Assembly (NCBI GenBank): GCA_963921195.1
Contig: OY992538.1
Span: 53,248,852-53,312,851 of the forward strand
DNA length: 64,000 bases
Source: Pegoplata infirma
Lineage: Eukaryota > Arthropoda > Insecta > Diptera > Anthomyiidae
Reading direction: 5' to 3'
Positions 22,001-35,400 of the stretch are shown here, piece after piece; the stretch's first letter is position 1, and each line of letters begins with the position of its first letter. The notes beneath the pieces were generated by a model that was not told the DNA's origin, did no database searches, and worked only from the letters and a program-made list of their open reading frames with translations. Made by a program: the position numbers and the translations under genes.

Positions 22001-25000
22001 GAGACATTTTTCTTATAAAAAAAGTCTCACAATCTGAGACATTTTTCTTATAGAAAAAGTCTAACAATCTGAAACATTTTTCTTATAGAAAAAGTCTCAC
22101 AATCTGAAACATTTTTCGTATAGAAAAAGTTACACAATCTGAGACATTTTTTTTATAGAAAAAGTCTCACAATCTGAGACATTTTTCTTATAGAAAAAGT
22201 CTCACAATCTGAGACATTTTTCTTATAGAAAGTCTCACAATCTGAGACATTTTTCTTATAGAAAAAGTCTCAAAATCTGAGACATTCTTCTTATAGAAAA
22301 AGTCTCACAATCTGAGACATTTTTCTTATAGAAAAAGTCTCACAATCTTAGACATTTTTTTCATAGAAAAAGTCACAATCTGACACATTTTTCTTATAGA
22401 AAAAGTCTCACAATCTAGGCATTTTTCTTATAGAAAAATCTCACAATCTGAGACATTTTTCTTATAGAAAAAGTCTCACAATCTGAGACATTTTTCTTAT
22501 AGAAAGTCTCACAATCTGAGACATTTTTCTTATAGAAAAAGCCTCACAATCTGAGACATTTTTCTTATAGAAAAGTCTCAGATTCTGAGACATTTTTCTT
22601 ATAGAAAAAGTCTCACAATCTGAGACATTTTTCTTCTCAGATTCTGAGACATTTTTCTTATAGAAAAAGTCTCAGATTCTGAGACATTTTTCTTATAGAA
22701 AAAGTCTCACAATCTGAGACATTTTTCTTATAGAAAAAGTCTCACAATCTGAGACATTTTTCTTATAGAAAAAGTCTCACAATCTGAGACATTTTTCTTA
22801 TAGAAAAAGTCTCACAATCTGAGATATTTTTCTTATAGAAAAAGTCTCACAATCTGAGACATTTTTCTTATAGAAAAAGTCTCAGATTCTGAGACATTTT
22901 TGTTATAGAAAAAGTCTCACAATCTAGGCATTTTTCTTATAGAAAAATCTCACAATCTGAGACATTTTTCTTATAGAAAAAGTCTCACAATCTGAGACAT
23001 TTTTCTTATAGAAAAAGTCTCACAATCTGAGACATTTTTCTTATAGAAAAAGTCTCACAATCTGAGACATTTTTCTTACAGAAAAAGTCTCACAATCTGA
23101 GACATTTTTCTTATAGAAAAAGTCTCACAATCTGCGACATTTTTCTTATAGAAAAAGTCTCACAATCTGAGACATTTTTATTATTAAAAAAGTCTCACAA
23201 TCTGAGACATTTTTCTTATAGAAAAAGTCTCACAATCTGAGACATTTTTATTATTAAAAAAGTCTCACAATCTGAGACATTTTTCTTATTAAAAAAGGCT
23301 CACAATCTGAGACATTTTTCTTATAGAAAAAGTCTCACAATCTGAGAAATTTTTCTTATAGAAAAAGTCTCACAATTTGAGATATTTTTCTTATAGAAAA
23401 AGTCTCACAATCTGAGACATTTTTCTTATAGAAAAAGTCTCACAATTTAAGATATTTTTCTTATAGAAAAAGTCTCACAATCTGAGACATTTTTCTTATA
23501 GAAAAAGTCTCACAATCTGAGACATTTTTCTTATAGAAAAAGTCTCACAATCTGAGACATTTTTCTTATAGAAAAAGTCTCACAATCTGAGACATTTTTC
23601 TTATAGAAAAAGTCTCACAATCTGAGACATTTTTCTTATAGAAAAAGTCTCACAATCTGAGACATTTTTCTTATAGAAAAAGTCTCACAATCTGAGACAT
23701 TTTTCTTATAGAAAAAGTCTCACAATCTGAGACATTTTTCTTATAGAAAAAGTCTCACAATCTGAGACATTTTTCTTATAGAAAAAGTCTCACAATCTGA
23801 GACATTTTTCTTATAGAAAAAGTCTCAGATTCTGAGACATTTTTCTTATAGAAAAAGTCTCACAATCTGAGACATTTTTCTTATAGAAAAAGTCTCAGAT
23901 TCTGAGACATTTTTCTTATAGAAAAAGTCTTACAATCTGAGACATTTTTCTTATAGAAAAAGTCTCACAATCTGAGACATTTTTCTTATACAAAAAGTCT
24001 CACAATCTGAGACATTTTTCTTATAGAAAAAGACTCACAATCTGAGACATTTTTCTTATACAAAAAGTCTCACAATCTGAGACATTTTTCTTATAGAAAA
24101 AGACTCAGATTCTGAGACATTTTTCTTATAGAAAAAGTCTCAGATTCTGAGACATTTTTCTTATAGAAAAAGTCTCAGATTCTGAGACATTTTTCTTATA
24201 GAAAAAGTCTCAGATTCTGAGACATTTTTCTTATAGAAAAAGTCTCAGATTCTGAGACATTTTTCTTATAGAAAAAGTCTCAGATTCTGAGACATTTTTC
24301 TTATAGAAAAAGTCTCAGATTCTGAGACATTTTTCTTATAGAAAAAGTCTCAGATTCTGAGACATTTTTCTTATAGAAAAAGTCTCAGATTCTGAGACAT
24401 TTTTCTTATAGAAAAAGTCTCAGATTCTGAGACATTTTTCTTATAGAAAAAGTCTCAGATTCTGAGACATTTTTCTTATAGAAAAAGTCTCAGATTCTGA
24501 GACATTTTTCTTATAGAAAAAGTCTCAGATTCTGAGACGTTTTTCTTATAGAAAAAGTCTCAGATTCTGAGACATTTTTCTTATAGAAAAAGTCTCAGAT
24601 TCTGAGACATTTTTCTTATAGAAAAAGTCTCAGATTCTGAGACATTTTTCTTATAGAAAAAGTCTCAGATTCTGAGACATTTTTCTTATAGAAAAAGTCT
24701 CAGATTCTGAGACATTTTTCTTAAAGAAAAAGTCTCAGATTCTGAGACATTTTTCTTATAGAAAAAGTCTCAGATTCTGAGACATTTTTCTTAAAGAAAA
24801 AGTCTCAGATTCTGAGACATTTTTCTTAAAGAAAAAGTCTCAGATTCTGAGACATTTTTCTTAAAGAAAAAGTCTCAGATTCTGAGACATTTTTCTTAAA
24901 GAAAAAGTCTCAGATTCTGAGACATTTTTCTTAAAGAAAAAGTCTCAGATTCTGAGACATTTTTCTTAAAGAAAAAGTCTCAGATTCTGAGACATTTTTC

Positions 25001-26225
25001 TTAAAGAAAAAGTCTCAGATTCTGAGACATTTTTCTTAAAGAAAAAGTCTCAGATTCTGAGACATTTTTCTTATAGAAAAAGTCTCAGATTCTGAGACAT
25101 TTTTCTTATAGAAAAAGTCTCAGATTCTGAGACATTTTTCTTATAGAAAAAGTCTCAGATTCTGAGACATTTTTCTTATAGAAAAAGTCTCAGATTCTGA
25201 GACATTTTTCTTATAGAAAAAGTCTCAGATTCTGAGACATTTTTCTTATAGAAAAAGTCTCAGATTCTGAGACATTTTTCTTATAGAAAAAGTCTCAGAT
25301 TCTGAGACATTTTTCTTATAGAAAAAGTCTCAGATTCTGAGACATTTTTCTTATAGAAAAAGTCTCAGATTCTGAGACATTTTTCTTATAGAAAAAGTCT
25401 CAGATTCTGAGACATTTTTCTTATAGAAAAAGTCTCAGATTCTGAGACATTTTTCTTATAGAAAAAGTCTCAGATTCTGAGACATTTTTCTTATAGAAAA
25501 AGTCTCAGATTCTGAGACATTTTTCTTATAGAAAAAGTCTCAGATTCTGAGACATTTTTCTTATAGAAAAAGTCTCAGATTCTGAGACGTTTTTCTTATA
25601 GAAAAAGTCTCAGATTCTGAGACGTTTTTCTTATAGAAAAAGTCTCAGATTCTGAGACATTTTTCTTATAGAAAAAGTCTCAGATTCTGAGACATTTTTC
25701 TTATAGAAAAAGTCTCAGATTCTGAGACATTTTTCTTATAGAAAAAGTCTCAGATTCTGAGACATTTTTCTTATAGAAAAAGTCTCAGATTCTGAGACAT
25801 TTTTCTTATAGAAAAAGTCTCAGATTCTGAGACATTTTTCTTATAGAAAAAGTCTCAGATTCTGAGACATTTTTCTTATAGAAAAAGTCTCAGATTCTGA
25901 GACATTTTTCTTATAGAAAAAGTCTCAGATTCTGAGACATTTTTCTTATAGAAAAAGTCTCAGATTCTGAGACATTTTTCTTAAAGAAAAAGTCTCAGAT
26001 TCTGAGACATTTTTCTTAAAGAAAAAGTCTCAGATTCTGAGACATTTTTCTTAAAGAAAAAGTCTCAGATTCTGAGACATTTTTCTTAAAGAAAAAGTCT
26101 CAGATTCTGAGACATTTTTCTTAAAGAAAAAGTCTCAGATTCTGAGACATTTTTCTTAAAGAAAAAGTCGCAGATTCTGAGACATTTTTCTTAAAGAAAA
26201 AGTCTCAGATTCTGAGACATTTTTC
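19003..26225. repeat. 35-bp palindromic satellite, left part
   Basis: Head-to-tail 35-bp unit: GTCTCACAATCTGAGAC + A + TTTTTCTTATAGAAAAA. Both 17-mers are quasi-palindromes (6-bp arms, 5-nt loop; 7-bp arms, 3-nt loop). The type-B first module is GTCTCAGATTCTGAGAC (8-bp arms, 1-nt centre); the type-b second module is TTTTTCTTAAAGAAAAA (8-bp arms, 1-nt centre). Type A fills most of 19030-23800. Type B dominates 24085-26225, with type-b runs at about 24720-25060 and 25980-26225. There is no open frame and no spacer DNA. Scattered short units and deletions occur, for example around 20870. Confidence 0.97.
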
Positions 26226-26229
26226 TTAA

Positions 26230-26463
26230 CACGTTCGCTGCCGCCATATATTATAAAAAAAGTTACCAGTGTGCCAAAAGTGTTTTTTTGTTTAAAAGTG
26301 TATGTTAAGTGTAAGTGAACCGTTCTGTGTCTTCAGTTTTACGTTTGTGTTGTTTTTTATGTGTTTTTAGAGTGTGACCACCGGTGGGTCACGCGGCACT
26401 CAATTTTTTCCTTTAGGAAAAAATTCTTGTGAACCACCGGTGGGTCACATGGCAGCGAACGTG
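26230..26463. mobile_element. TTAA-flanked (piggyBac-type) MITE inside the satellite
   Basis: 13-bp ends CACGTTCGCTGCC / GGCAGCGAACGTG with TTAA on both sides (26226-26229, 26464-26467). TTAA duplication is the piggyBac-superfamily hallmark. The element is 234 bp and non-coding. The sequence ACCACCGGTGGGTCAC occurs twice near the right end, and a 10-bp hairpin (AATTTTTTCC / GGAAAAAATT) lies between them. Removing it with one TTAA restores an intact type-b satellite module. Confidence 0.85.
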
Positions 26464-26467
26464 TTAA

Positions 26468-29400
26468 AGAAAAAGTCTCAGATTCTGAGACATTTTTCTT
26501 AAAGAAAAAGTCTCAGATTCTGAGACATTTTTCTTAAAGAAAAAGTCTCAGATTCTGAGACATTTTTCTTAAAGAAAAAGTCTCAGATTCTGAGACATTT
26601 TTCTCAGAAGTCTCAGATTCTGAGACATTTTTCTTATAGAAAAAGTCTCAGATTCTGAGACATTTTTCTTATAGAAAGTCTCAGATTCTGAGACATTTTT
26701 CTTATAGAAAAATTCTCACAATCTGAGACATTTTTCTTATAGAAAAATTCTCACAATCTGAGACATTTTTCTTATAGAAAAAGTCTCAGATTCTGAGACA
26801 TTTTTCTTATAGAAAAAGTCTCAGATTCTGAGACATTTTTCTTATAGAAAAATTCTCACAATCTGAGACATTTTTCTTATAGAAAAATTCTCACAATCTG
26901 ACACATTTTTCTTATAGAAAAATTCTCACAATCTGAGACATTTTTCTTATAGAAAAAGTCTCAGATTCTGAGACATTTTTCTTATAGAAAAATTCTCACA
27001 ATCTGAGACATTTTTCTTATAGAAAAAGTCTCACAATCTGAGACATTTTTCTTATAGAAAAAGTCTCACAATCTGAGACATTTTTCTTATAGAAAAAGTC
27101 TCACAATCTGAGACATTTTTCTTATAGAAAAAGTCTCACAATCTGAGACATTTTTCTTATAGAAAAAGTCTCACAATTTGAGACATTTTTCTTATAGAAA
27201 AAGTCTCACAATCTGAGACATTTTTCTTATAGAAAAAGTCTCACAATCTGAGAAATTTTTCTTATAGAAAAAGTCTCACAATCTGAGACATTTTTCTTAT
27301 AGAAAAAGTCTCACAATCTGAGACATTTTTCTTATAGAAAAAGTCTCACAATCTGAGACATTTTTCTTATAGAAAAAGTCTCACAATCTGAGACATTTTT
27401 CTTATAGAAAAAGTCTCACAATCTGAGACATTTTTCTTATAGAAAAAGTCTCACAATCTGAGACATTTTTCTTATAGAAAAAGTCTCACAATCTGAGACA
27501 TTTTTCATATAGAAAAAGTCTCAGATTCTGAGACATTTTTCTTATAGAAAAAGTCTCAGATTCTGAGACATTTTTCTTATAGAAAAAGTCTCAGATTCTG
27601 AGACATTTTTCTTATAGAAAAAGTCTCAGATTCTGAGACATTTTTCTTATAGAAAAAGTCTCAGATTCTGAGACATTTTTCTTATAGAAAAAGTCTCACA
27701 ATCTGAGACATTTTTCTTATAGAAAAAGTCTCACAATCTGAGACATTTTTCTTATAGAAAAAGTCTCACAATCTAAGACATTTTTCTTATAGAAAAAGTC
27801 TCACAATCTGAGACATTTTTCTTATAGAAAAAGTCTCACAATCTGAGACATTTTTTTTATAGAAAAAGTCTCACAATTTGAGACATTTTTCTTATAGAAA
27901 AAGTCTCACAATCTGAGACATTTTTCTTATAGAAAAAGTCTCACAATCTGAGAAATTTTTCTTATAGAAAAAGTCTCACAATCTGAGACATTTTTCTTAT
28001 AGAAAAAGTCTCACAATCTGAGACATTTTTCTTATAGAAAAATTCTCACAATCTGAGACATTTTTCTTATAGAAAAAGTCTCACAATCTGAGACATTTTT
28101 CTTATAGAAAAAGTCTCACAATCTGAGACATTTTTCTTATAGAAAAAGTCTCACAATCTGAGACATTTTTCTTATAGAAAAAGTCTCACAATCTGAGACA
28201 TTTTTCTTATAGAAAAAGTCTCACAATCTGAGACATTTTTCTTATAGAAAAAGTCTCACAATCTGAGACATTTTTCATATAGAAAAAGTCTCAGATTCTG
28301 AGACATTTTTCTTATAGAAAAAGTCTCAGATTCTGAGACATTTTTCTTATAGAAAAAGTCTCAGATTCTGAGACATTTTTCTTATAGAAAAAGTCTCAGA
28401 TTCTGAGACATTTTTCTTATAGAAAAAGTCTCAGATTCTGAGACATTTTTCTTATAGAAAAAGTCTCAGATTCTGAGACATTTTTCTTATAGAAAAAGTC
28501 TCAGATTCTGAGACATTTTTCTTATAGAAAAAGTCTCAGATTCTGAGACATTTTTCTTATAGAAAAAGTCTCAGATTCTGAGACATTTTTCTTATAGAAA
28601 AAGTCTCAGATTCTGAGACATTTTTCTTATAGAAAAAGTCTCAGATTCTGAGACATTTTTCTTATAGAAAAAGTCTCAGATTCTGAGACATTTTTCTTAT
28701 AGAAAAAGTCTCAGATTCTGAGACATTTTTCTTATAGAAAAATTCTCACAATCTGAGACATTTTTCTTATAGAAAAATTCTCACAATCTGAGACATTTTT
28801 CTTATAGAAAAAGTCTCAGATTCTGAGACATTTTTCTTATAGAAAAAGTCTCAGATTCTGAGACATTTTTCTTATAGAAAAATTCTCACAATCTGAGACA
28901 TTTTTCTTATAGAAAAATTCTCACAATCTGAGACATTTTTCTTATAGAAAAATTCTCACAATCTGAGACATTTTTCTTATAGAAAAAGTCTCAGATTCTG
29001 AGACATTTTTCTTATAGAAAAATTCTCACAATCTGAGACATTTTTCTTATAGAAAAAGTCTCACAATCTGAGACATTTTTCTTATAGAAAAAGTCTCACA
29101 ATCTGAGACATTTTTCTTATAGAAAAAGTCTCACAATCTGAGACATTTTTCTTATAGAAAAAGTCTCACAATTTGAGACATTTTTCTTATAGAAAAAGTC
29201 TCACAATCTGAGACATTTTTCTTATAGAAAAAGTCTCACAATCTGAGAAATTTTTCTTATAGAAAAAGTCTCACAATCTGAGACATTTTTCTTATAGAAA
29301 AAGTCTCACAATCTGAGACATTTTTCTTATAGAAAAAGTCTCACAATCTGAGACATTTTTCTTATAGAAAAAGTCTCACAATCTGAGACATTTTTCTTAT

Positions 29401-32400
29401 AGAAAAAGTCTCACAATCTGAGACATTTTTCTTATAGAAAAAGTCTCACAATCTGAGACATTTTTCTTATAGAAAAAGTCTCACAATCTGAGACATTTTT
29501 CATATAGAAAAAGTCTCAGATTCTGAGACATTTTTCTTATAGAAAAAGTCTCAGATTCTGAGACATTTTTCTTATAGAAAAAGTCTCAGATTCTGAGACA
29601 TTTTTCTTATAGAAAAAGTCTCAGATTCTGAGACATTTTTCTTATAGAAAAAGTCTCAGATTCTGAGACATTTTTCTTATAGAAAAAGTCTCACAATCTG
29701 AGACATTTTTCTTATAGAAAAAGTCTCACAATCTGAGACATTTTTCTTATAGAAAAAGTCTCACAATCTGAAACATTTTTCTTATAGAAAAAGTCTCACA
29801 ATCTGAGACATTTTTCTTATAGAAAAAGTCTCACAATCTAAGACATTTTTCTTATAGAAAAAGTCTCACAATCTGAGACATTTTTCTTATAGAAAAAGTC
29901 TCACAATCTGAGACATTTTTCTTATAGAACAAGTCTCACAATCTGAGACATTTTTCTTATAGAAAAAGTCTCACAATCTGAGACATTTTTCTTATAGAAA
30001 AAGTCTCACAATCTGAGACATTTTTCTTATAGAAAAAGTCTCACAATCTGAGACATTTTTCTTATAGAAAAAGTCTCACAATCTGAGACATTTTTCTTAT
30101 AGAAAAAGTCTCACAATCTGAGACATTTTTCTTATAGAAAAAGTCTCACAATCTGAGACATTTTTCTTATAGAAAAAGTCTCACAATCTGAGACATTTTT
30201 CTTATAGAAAAAGTCTCACAATTTGAGATATTTTTCTTATGGAGAAAGTCTCACAATCTGAGACATTTTTCTTATAGAAAAAGTCTCACAATCTGAGACA
30301 TTTTTCTTATAGAAAAAGTCTCACAATTTGAGATATTTTTCTTATGGAGAAAGTCTCACAATCTGAGACAATTTTCTTATAGAAAAAGTCTCACAATCTG
30401 AGACATTTTTCTTATAGAAAAAGTCTCACAATCTGAGACATTTTTCTTATAGAAAAAGTCTCACAATCTGAGACATTTTTCTTATAGAAAAAGTCTCACA
30501 ATCTGAGACATTTTTCTTATAGAAAAAGTCTCACAATCTGAGACATTTTTCTTATAGAAAAAGTCTCACAATCTGAGACATTTTTCTTATAGAAAAAGTC
30601 TCACAATCTGAGACATTTTTCTTATAGAAAAAGTCTCACAATCTGAGACATTTTTCTTATAGAAAAAGTCTCACAATCTGAGACATTTTTCTTATAGAAA
30701 AAGTCTCACAATCTGAGACATTTTTCTTATAGAAAAAGTCTCACAATCTGAGACATTTTTCTTATAGAAAAAGTCTCACAATCTGAGACATTTTTCTTAT
30801 AGAAAAAGTCTCACAATCTGAGACATTTTTCTTATAGAAAAAGTCTCACAATCTGAGACATTTTTCTTATAGAAAAAGTCTCACAATCTGAGACATTTTT
30901 CTTATAGAAAAAGTCTCACAATCTGAGACATTTTTCTTATAGAAAAAGTCTCACAATCTGAGACATTTTTCTTATAGAAAAAGTCTCACAATCTGAGACA
31001 TTTTTCTTATAGAAAAAGTCTCACAATCTGAGACATTTTTCTTATAGAAAAAGTCTCACAATCTGAGACATTTTTCTTATAGAAAAAGTCTCACAATCTG
31101 AGACATTTTTCTTATAGAAAAAGTCTCACAATCTGAGACATTTTTCTTATAAAAAAAGTCTCACAATCTGAGACATTTTTCTTATAGAAAAAGTCTAACA
31201 ATCTGAAACATTTTTCTTATAGAAAAAGTCTCACAATCTGAAACATTTTTCGTATAGAAAAAGTTACACAATCTGAGACATTTTTTTTATAGAAAAAGTC
31301 TCACAATCTGAGACATTTTTCTTATAGAAAAAGTCTCACAATCTGAGACATTTTTCTTATAGAAAGTCTCACAATCTGAGACATTTTTCTTATAGAAAAA
31401 GTCTCAAAATCTGAGACATTCTTCTTATAGAAAAAGTCTCACAATCTGAGACATTTTTCTTATAGAAAAAGTCTCACAATCTTAGACATTTTTTTCATAG
31501 AAAAAGTCACAATCTGACACATTTTTCTTATAGAAAAAGTCTCACAATCTGAGACATTTTTCTTATAGAAAAAGTCTCACAATCTGAGACATTTTTCTTA
31601 TAGAAAAAGTCTCACAATCTGAGACATTTTTCTTATAGAAAAAGTCTCACAATTTGAGATATTTTTCTTATGGAGAAAGTCTCACAATCTGAGACATTTT
31701 TCTTATAGAAAAAGTCTCACAATCTGATACATTTTTCTTATAGAAAAAGTCTCACAATCTGAGACATTTTTCTTATAGAAAAAGTCTCACAATCTGAGAC
31801 ATTTTTCTTATGGAAAAAGTCTCACAATCTGAGACATTTTTCTTATAGAAAAAGTCTCAGATTCTGAGACATTTTTCTTATAGAAAAGTCTCACAATCTG
31901 AGACATTTTTCTTTTAGAAAAAGTCTCACAATCTGAGACATTTTTCTTATAGAAAAAGTCTCACAATCTGAGACATTTTTCTTATAGAAAAAGTCTCACA
32001 ATCTGAGACATTTTTCTTATAGAAAAAGTCTCACAATCTGAAACATTTTTCTTATAGAAAAAGTCTCACAATCTGAGACATTTTTCTTATAGAAAAAGTC
32101 TCACAATCTAAGACATTTTTCTTATAGAAAAAGTCTCACAATCTGAGACATTTTTCTTATAGAAAAAGTCTCACAATCTGAGACATTTTTCTTATAGAAA
32201 AAGTCTCACAATCTGAGACATTTTTCTTATAGAAAAAGTCTCACAATCTTAGACATTTTTTTCATAGAAAAAGTCACAATCTGACACATTTTTTTTATAG
32301 AAAAAGTCTCACAATCTGAGACATTTTTCTTATAGAAAAAGTCTCACAATCTTAGACATTTTTTTCATAGAAAAAGTCACAATCTGACACATTTTTCTTA

Positions 32401-35400
32401 TAGAAAAAGTCTCACAATCTAGGCATTTTTCTTATAGAAAAATCTCACAATCTGAGACATTTTTCTTATAGAAAAAGTCTCACAATCTGAGACATTTTTC
32501 TTATAGAAAAAGTCTCACAATCTGAGACATTTTTCTTATAGAAAAAGTCTCACAATCTGAGACATTTTTCTTATAGAAAAAGTCTCACAATCTGAGATAT
32601 TTTTCTTATAGAAAAAGTCTCACAATCTGAGACATTTTTCTTATAGAAAAAGTCTCAGATTCTGAGACATTTTTGTTATAGAAAAAGTCTCACAATCTAG
32701 GCATTTTTCTTATAGAAAAATCTCACAATCTGAGACATTTTTCTTATAGAAAAAGTCTCACAATCTGAGACATTTTTCTTATAGAAAAAGTCTCACAATC
32801 TGAGACATTTTTCTTATAGAAAAAGTCTCACAATCTGAGACATTTTTCTTATAGAAAAAGTCTCACAATCTGAGACATTTTTCTTATAGAAAAAGTCTCA
32901 CAATCTGAGACATTTTTCTTACAGAAAAAGTCTCACAATCTGAGACATTTTTCTTATAGAAAAAGTCTCACAATCTGAGACATTTTTCTTATAGAAAAAG
33001 TCTCACAATCTGAGACATTTTTCTTATAGAAAAAGTCTCACAATATGAGACATTTTTATTATTAAAAAAGTCTCACAATCTGAGACATTTTTCTTATAGA
33101 AAAAGTCTCACAATCTGAGACATTTTTCTTATAGAAAAAGTCTCACAATCTGAGACATTTTTCTTATTAAAAAAGGCTCACAATCTGAGACATTTTTCTT
33201 ATAGAAAAAGTCTCACAATCTGAGAAATTTTTCTTATAGAAAAAGTCTCACAATTTGATATATTTTTCTTATAGAAAAAGTCTCACAATCTGAGAAATTT
33301 TTCTTATAGAAAAAGTCTCACAATTTGAGATATTTTTCTTATAGAAAAAGTCTCACAATCTGAGACATTTTTCTTATAGAAAAAGTCTCACAATTTAAGA
33401 TATTTTTCTTATAGAAAAAGTCTCACAATCTGAGACATTTTTCTTATAGAAAAAGTCTCACAATCTGAGACATTTTTCTTATAGAAAAAGTCTCACAATC
33501 TGAGACATTTTTCTTATAGAAAAAGTCTCACAATCTGAGACATTTTTCTTATAAAAAAAGTCTCACAATCTGAGACATTTTTCTTATAGAAAAAGTCTCA
33601 CAATCTGAGACATTTTTCTTATAGAAAAAGTCTCACAATCTGAGACATTTTTCTTATAGAAAAAGTCTCACAATCTGAGACATTTTTCTTATAGAAAAAG
33701 TCTCACAATCTGAGACATTTTTCTTATAGAAAAAGTCTCACAATCTGAGACATTTTTCTTATAGAAAAAGTCTCACAATCTGAGACATTTTTCTTATAGA
33801 AAAAGTCTCACAATCTGAGACATTTTTTTTATAGAAAAAGTCTCAGATTCTGAGACATTTTTCTTATAGAAAAAGTCTTACAATCTGAGACATTTTTCTT
33901 ATAAAAAAAGTCTCACAATCTGAGACATTTTTCTTATACAAAAAGTCTCACAATCTGAGACATTTTTCTTATAGAAAAAGTCTCAGATTCTGAGACATTT
34001 TTCTTATAGAAAAAGTCTCAGATTGTGAGACATTTTTCTTATAGAAAAAGTCTCAGATTCTGAGACATTTTTCTTATAGAAAAAGTCTCAGATTCTGAGA
34101 CATTTTTCTTATAGAAAAAGTCTCAGATTCTGAGACATTTTTCTTATAGAAAAAGTCTCAGATTCTGAGACATTTTTCTTATAGAAAAAGTCTCAGATTC
34201 TGAGACATTTTTCTTATAGAAAAAGTCTCAGATTCTGAGACATTTTTCTTATAGAAAAAGTCTCAGATTCTGAGACATTTTTCTTATAGAAAAAGTCTCA
34301 GATTCTGAGACATTTTTCTTATAGAAAAAGTCTCAGATTCTGAGACATTTTTCTTATAGAAAAAGTCTCAGATTCTGAGACATTTTTCTTATAGAAAAAG
34401 TCTCAGATTCTGAGACATTTTTCTTATAGAAAAAGTCTCAGATTCTGAGACATTTTTCTTATAGAAAAAGTCTCAGATTCTGAGACATTTTTCTTATAGA
34501 AAAAGTCTCAGATTCTGAGAAATTTTTCCTATAGAAAAAGTCTCAGATTCTGAGACATTTTTCTTATAGAAAAAGTCTCAGATTCTGAGACATTTTTCTT
34601 AAAGAAAAAGTCTCAGATTCTGAGACATTTTTCTTATAGAAAAAGTCTCAGATTCTGAGACATTTTTCTTAAAGAAAAAGTCTCAGATTCTGAGACATTT
34701 TTCTTAAAGAAAAAGTCTCAGATTCTGAGACATTTTTCTTAAAGAAAAAGTCTCAGATTCTGAGACATTTTTCTTAAAGAAAAAGTCTCAGATTCTGAGA
34801 CATTTTTCTTAAAGAAAAAGTCTCAGATTCTGAGACATTTTTCTTAAAGAAAAAGTCTCAGATTCTGAGACATTTTTCTTAAAGAAAAAGTCTCAGATTC
34901 TGAGACATTTTTCTTAAAGAAAAAGTCTCAGATTCTGAGACATTTTTCTTAAAGAAAAAGTCTCAGATTCTGAGACATTTTTCTTAAAGAAAAAGTCTCA
35001 GATTCTGAGACATTTTTCTTAAAGAAAAAGTCTCAGATTCTGAGACATTTTTCTTAAAGAAAAAGTCTCAGATTCTGAGACATTTTTCTTAAAGAAAAAG
35101 TCTCAGATTCTGAGACATTTTTCTTATAGAAAAAGTCTCAGATTCTGAGACATTTTTCTTAAAGAAAAAGTCTCAGATTCTGAGACATTTTTCTTAAAGA
35201 AAAGGTCTCAGATTCTGAGACATTTTTCTTAAAGAAAAAGTCTCAGATTCTGAGACATTTTTCTTAAAGAAAAGGTCTCAGATTCTGAGACATTTTTCTT
35301 AAAGAAAAAGTCTCAGATTCTGAGACATTTTTCTTAAAGAAAAAGTCTCAGATTCTGAGACATTTTTCTTAAAGAAAAAGTCTCAGATTCTGAGACATTT

